Assembly (NCBI RefSeq): GCF_004117915.1
Contig: NZ_RSTD01000003.1
Location: forward strand, 62,001 to 126,000
Direction: 5' to 3'
From: Companilactobacillus metriopterae
GTDB taxonomy: Bacteria > Bacillota > Bacilli > Lactobacillales > Lactobacillaceae
Length of the DNA stretch: 64,000 bases
The position numbers were made by a program, and so were the translations under genes. Below, piece after piece: positions 63,867 to 64,000 of the stretch (positions within the stretch are counted from its first letter, which is position 1; the number at the start of each line of letters is the position of its first letter). The notes under the pieces are model-generated. The model had not been told where the DNA came from, ran no database searches, and saw nothing but the letters and a program-made list of their open reading frames with translations.

Positions 63867-64000
63867 ATGGATTCTAATTTTAAAACTAGTGCATCACTAA
63901 AAAGTAGCGCTAAAGAAATTTTGCATGGCAACTGGAGTAAGGGAATCATACTTAATATTATTCCTACACTTTATTATATTTTTGTAGGAATTGGGACAGT
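63867..64000 (+). CDS. DUF975 family membrane protein, copy 2, partial
   Basis: The first 44 residues are present; the gene runs off the right edge. They match copy 1 in the pattern K-S/T-x-A-x-L-K and GNWxxxIxLNIIP, so this is a tandem paralogue. The ATG at 63867 follows AAGGGGG, and its promoter region resembles that of copy 1 (GATATATTT). Confidence 0.8.
   Translation, partial: MDSNFKTSASLKSSAKEILHGNWSKGIILNIIPTLYYIFVGIGT

Overview
The window is a continuous piece of a low-GC Gram-positive chromosome, almost certainly from a lactic acid bacterium of the family Lactobacillaceae. A Companilactobacillus-like genome is my best guess, but the genus cannot be fixed from sequence reading alone. 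The evidence is AT-rich coding sequence with GGAGG-type ribosome sites, a menaquinone/cytochrome bd respiratory set typical of some lactobacilli, a MurE lacking the DNPR motif next to an aspartate racemase (suggesting a Lys/D-Asp type wall), PepO-type endopeptidases, a lactococcin-972-type bacteriocin and small Lactobacillales families (DUF951, DUF975, DUF1129, DUF1304). The parA-parB block suggests an origin-proximal position. No tRNA, rRNA, CRISPR array, IS transposase or phage gene was seen. No gene-free stretch reaches 300 bases; the longest is about 250 bases (35314-35568) and is described.

Layout. 1-7042: partial type II NADH dehydrogenase, TetR/antiporter pair, a membrane glycosyltransferase, a large coiled-coil protein and acetate kinase. 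7039-14957: menA, a polyprenyl diphosphate synthase and the cydA-cydB-cydD-cydC operon; with ndh and menG (48152) these supply quinone, dehydrogenase, oxidase and its maturation ABC exporter. 15097-21185: a four-helix membrane protein with an Asn/Gln-rich tail, a ThiD/PdxK kinase, a TipA-like MerR regulator with a strong internal start, and a 1140-residue secreted/membrane protein whose last third is one hydrophobic block of about 390 residues. 21361-28842: proC and an ECF S component, an orphan GatD-like amidotransferase coupled to a membrane protein, then rsmG-parA-parB-yyzM-ychF-DUF1129.

28933-37837: a cell-wall operon (VanRS-like two-component system, dacA, murE, racD) interrupted between dacA and murE by a 3.4-kb lactococcin-972 module (bacteriocin, DUF1430 membrane protein, ABC ATPase). 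The module is bracketed by a 137-bp direct repeat carrying the dacA 3' end and the murE 5' end, so recombination between the copies would restore the ancestral operon. This is the clearest structural novelty in the window.

37908-51964: a Ser/Asn-rich lipoprotein, a zinc/manganese ABC importer, GtrA, an NmrA/Rrf2 redox pair with two dyads at its promoter, a ROK fructokinase whose ribosome site can be hidden by an upstream complement, a MurJ-type flippase, guaB, menG, an aldo/keto reductase, an amino acid permease and an HD phosphohydrolase. 51969-64000: an uncharacterised protein, two tandem secreted M13 peptidases, guaA, a three-gene ABC-2 exporter, a secreted matrixin-like protease with no canonical start codon, a peptide deformylase-like pseudogene, a zinc-ribbon protein and two tandem DUF975 membrane proteins. 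Opposing genes are repeatedly separated by compact bidirectional terminators.
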